Source of the DNA: Fusibacter sp. 3D3
GTDB taxonomy: Bacteria > Bacillota > Clostridia > Peptostreptococcales > Acidaminobacteraceae
NCBI RefSeq assembly: GCF_001748365.1
Contig: NZ_BDHH01000020.1
Span: 1 to 64,000, forward strand
Reading direction: 5' to 3'
Length of the DNA: 64,000 nt
Below the pieces are notes generated by a model that was given only the letters and a program-made list of their open reading frames with translations, made no database searches and was not told the DNA's origin. This document shows, piece by piece, positions 62,791 through 64,000 of this stretch (position 1 is the stretch's first letter; the number at the start of each line of letters is the position of its first letter). The position numbers and the translations under genes were made by a program.

Positions 62791-63633
62791 ATGAGGAAGA
62801 TCAGAACGATAATCACAATAATTGCGATCACATTAATCAGTTCATACATGATCAGTGGTGCAAGTACGAACTATGCGAATCCCAATTACGAGGTCAAATT
62901 TTATTTGAAAGCAGATCAAGTTTTGGATTCAAATTATAAGCTTAAGAAATCGGTAAGAGAAATTTTTGACATGCCGTCTTCAGTAACCAAGATGCGTGTA
63001 CAATATTTAGATGATGCTGTGCTTGATCTAAATACTTTTGGTTGGTATTGCAGGCTTAGAAAAAAAGAAGATTCAAAAGCATTTGAGTTGACCTATAAAA
63101 AAAGATATCCAATTAATGAGGGGGATATTGAAGCTACATTAGCACTTGCAGCATCTGAGGGATTTGATGCAGGTGAAGATGATTATGAGGCACAAATGGA
63201 TTGGGGATATTCGAAGCAGACGCTCAGTTTCTCCAATACAAAGACCTTTAAAGACGATGATTATAGTGGCATGGATCTTCCCAACTTAAAGGATTCTATA
63301 AAAGTTGCTGTGAATGAAGCCCCAGGTAAATTCGAAAATTGGCAATATAAGAATTGGGGAAAATCTATATTAGAAGATTCTAAAATATATGGTTATGTCA
63401 ATGCAAAACGCTATATTGGCACATTTCAAAAGGCTAAAACCTATATTGAAGTTTGGGAGATTTTGAATGAAGAGGGTAACGGATACGAATATGTCGTTGA
63501 AATTTCCTTTAAAGCGGACGACTATGAAACGGCTTTATCACTTAGAACGGATTTAAAAGAACTGCTACAAAATCAGAATTGGTTAGAAGAAACGGATATT
63601 TTAAAGACCTCTATGATATTAAACCGGTATTGA
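62791..63633 (+). CDS. Exported CYTH-like protein
   Basis: 280 residues. Signal peptide (about 1-27, MRKIRTIITIIAITLISS). The mature part shows the CYTH/triphosphate-tunnel pattern: NYEVKFYLK near 33 (in place of ExExK), FGWYCRLRKKE near 88, FELTYKKRYP near 102, IEVWEI near 230 and EISFKADDYE near 243, alternate charged residues on strands. CYTH enzymes bind triphosphates, polyphosphate or thiamine triphosphate and are normally cytoplasmic, so export is unusual. Ribosome site TTGGAGG; last gene of the ABC operon, 13 bp after the metallohydrolase. Confidence 0.72.
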   Translation: MRKIRTIITIIAITLISSYMISGASTNYANPNYEVKFYLKADQVLDSNYKLKKSVREIFDMPSSVTKMRVQYLDDAVLDLNTFGWYCRLRKKEDSKAFELTYKKRYPINEGDIEATLALAASEGFDAGEDDYEAQMDWGYSKQTLSFSNTKTFKDDDYSGMDLPNLKDSIKVAVNEAPGKFENWQYKNWGKSILEDSKIYGYVNAKRYIGTFQKAKTYIEVWEILNEEGNGYEYVVEISFKADDYETALSLRTDLKELLQNQNWLEETDILKTSMILNRY

Positions 63634-63961
63634 AATTAAAGTAAAATTGAGGAGCGCTACTTCTATTTGTTCTGCCACATTAATGGTAAGTGGACTGCCA
63701 GCCACATAGAATCGTACAGTCGCATTGTAGCTATAAGCTAAATCATATTTTTTTTGTTACAATTTTCATGAAGCCAATTAAGCATTTACTTCACCCTTGC
63801 GCATGAAACACTTTAAATTGAGATGTACGAAGCTTATGTTTTTATAGATCACAAGGATATCTTGATTATCAAAATGATATGTAGTAAACTTATTAACAAA
63901 CTCAGATTATAAATTAGAGTAAATACTTTAAATCTGAAATTTGAAAGAGATGAGGCTGCAT
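63634..63961. other. Intergenic region at window end
   Basis: About 330 bp. No clear terminator follows the CYTH gene. No ORF with a ribosome site, tRNA or strong repeat is seen. Confidence 0.5.
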
Positions 63962-64000
63962 ATGAATATTGTTGACAACATTAAGGCGCAATATGATAAT
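63962..64000 (+). CDS. Start of an unidentified gene (cut by window end)
   Basis: ATG 63962, preceded by GATGAGGCTGCAT, opens MNIVDNIKAQYDN and runs off the window. Too short to identify. Confidence 0.45.
   Translation, partial: MNIVDNIKAQYDN

Overview
The window is about 64 kb of a low-GC Gram-positive chromosome, most likely a member of the Clostridia (Bacillota). The reasons are AT-rich codon use, strong GGAGG ribosome binding sites, frequent TTG/GTG starts, T-rich hairpin terminators, a ThiI without rhodanese domain paired with a cysteine desulfurase, HPr, a LytTR two-component system, a clostripain-type protease and a TetM-like GTPase fused to an NYN nuclease. Genus cannot be fixed from the sequence alone.

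Layout. 1-3196: the 3' third of a 23S rRNA gene, a long 23S-5S spacer with its own sigma-A promoter, 5S rRNA and 18 tightly packed tRNA genes, all on the + strand. 3299-15500: housekeeping genes (YprB-like exonuclease, HD-GYP phosphodiesterase, L-asparaginase, cysteine desulfurase + ThiI, a class A penicillin-binding protein with an unusual insertion, HflX, YigZ/IMPACT, CoA-binding protein). 15519-21672: a DeoR regulator and a UgpABE-like ABC uptake operon lacking its own ATPase but carrying a PHP phosphoesterase and a HAD phosphatase; uptake and hydrolysis of a phosphorylated polyol such as a glycerophosphodiester is the inferred job. 21875-27232: yebC, whose last 61 bp are repeated (60/61) about 4.6 kb downstream; between the copies lies an AT-rich, decayed prophage-type island (truncated integrase, portal remnant, small connector-like gene, frameshifted structural gene, several unknown ORFs).

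27372-37554: a LysR/iron-sulfur protein pair followed by a GHKL kinase, two lipoproteins, a C11 (clostripain) protease, a LytTR response regulator, a repeat lipoprotein, LemA and a DUF2207 protein. Two promoters in this block share a near-identical pair of TTTCATG direct repeats spaced 21 bp, the geometry of a LytTR operator, and the two lipoproteins they drive share one roughly 90-residue repeat. This is the best candidate in the window for an undescribed envelope-signalling system.

37723-44417: a GDSL acetylesterase-like protein, a complete ISAs1-type insertion sequence with 19-bp perfect terminal inverted repeats, HPr, and an EF-G/TetM-like GTPase fused to a C-terminal NYN (Rae1/YacP-like) nuclease. 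44433-51681: an orphan dCACHE membrane sensor, a histidine kinase and an NtrC-type activator with a variant GAFTGA loop, then a well-formed sigma-54 promoter ahead of glutaminase and an AGCS sodium:amino-acid symporter; together a glutamine/amino-acid utilisation module. 51716-53697: PadR regulator and two membrane proteins on the - strand. 54103-55878: oleate hydratase. 56157-63633: a hydrolase pseudogene, then a LysR regulator divergent from an ABC importer (ATPase, binding protein, fused permease), a beta-CASP-like metallohydrolase and an exported CYTH-like protein, suggesting acquisition of a phosphorus-containing or metal-complexed substrate. The window ends 39 bp into another gene.
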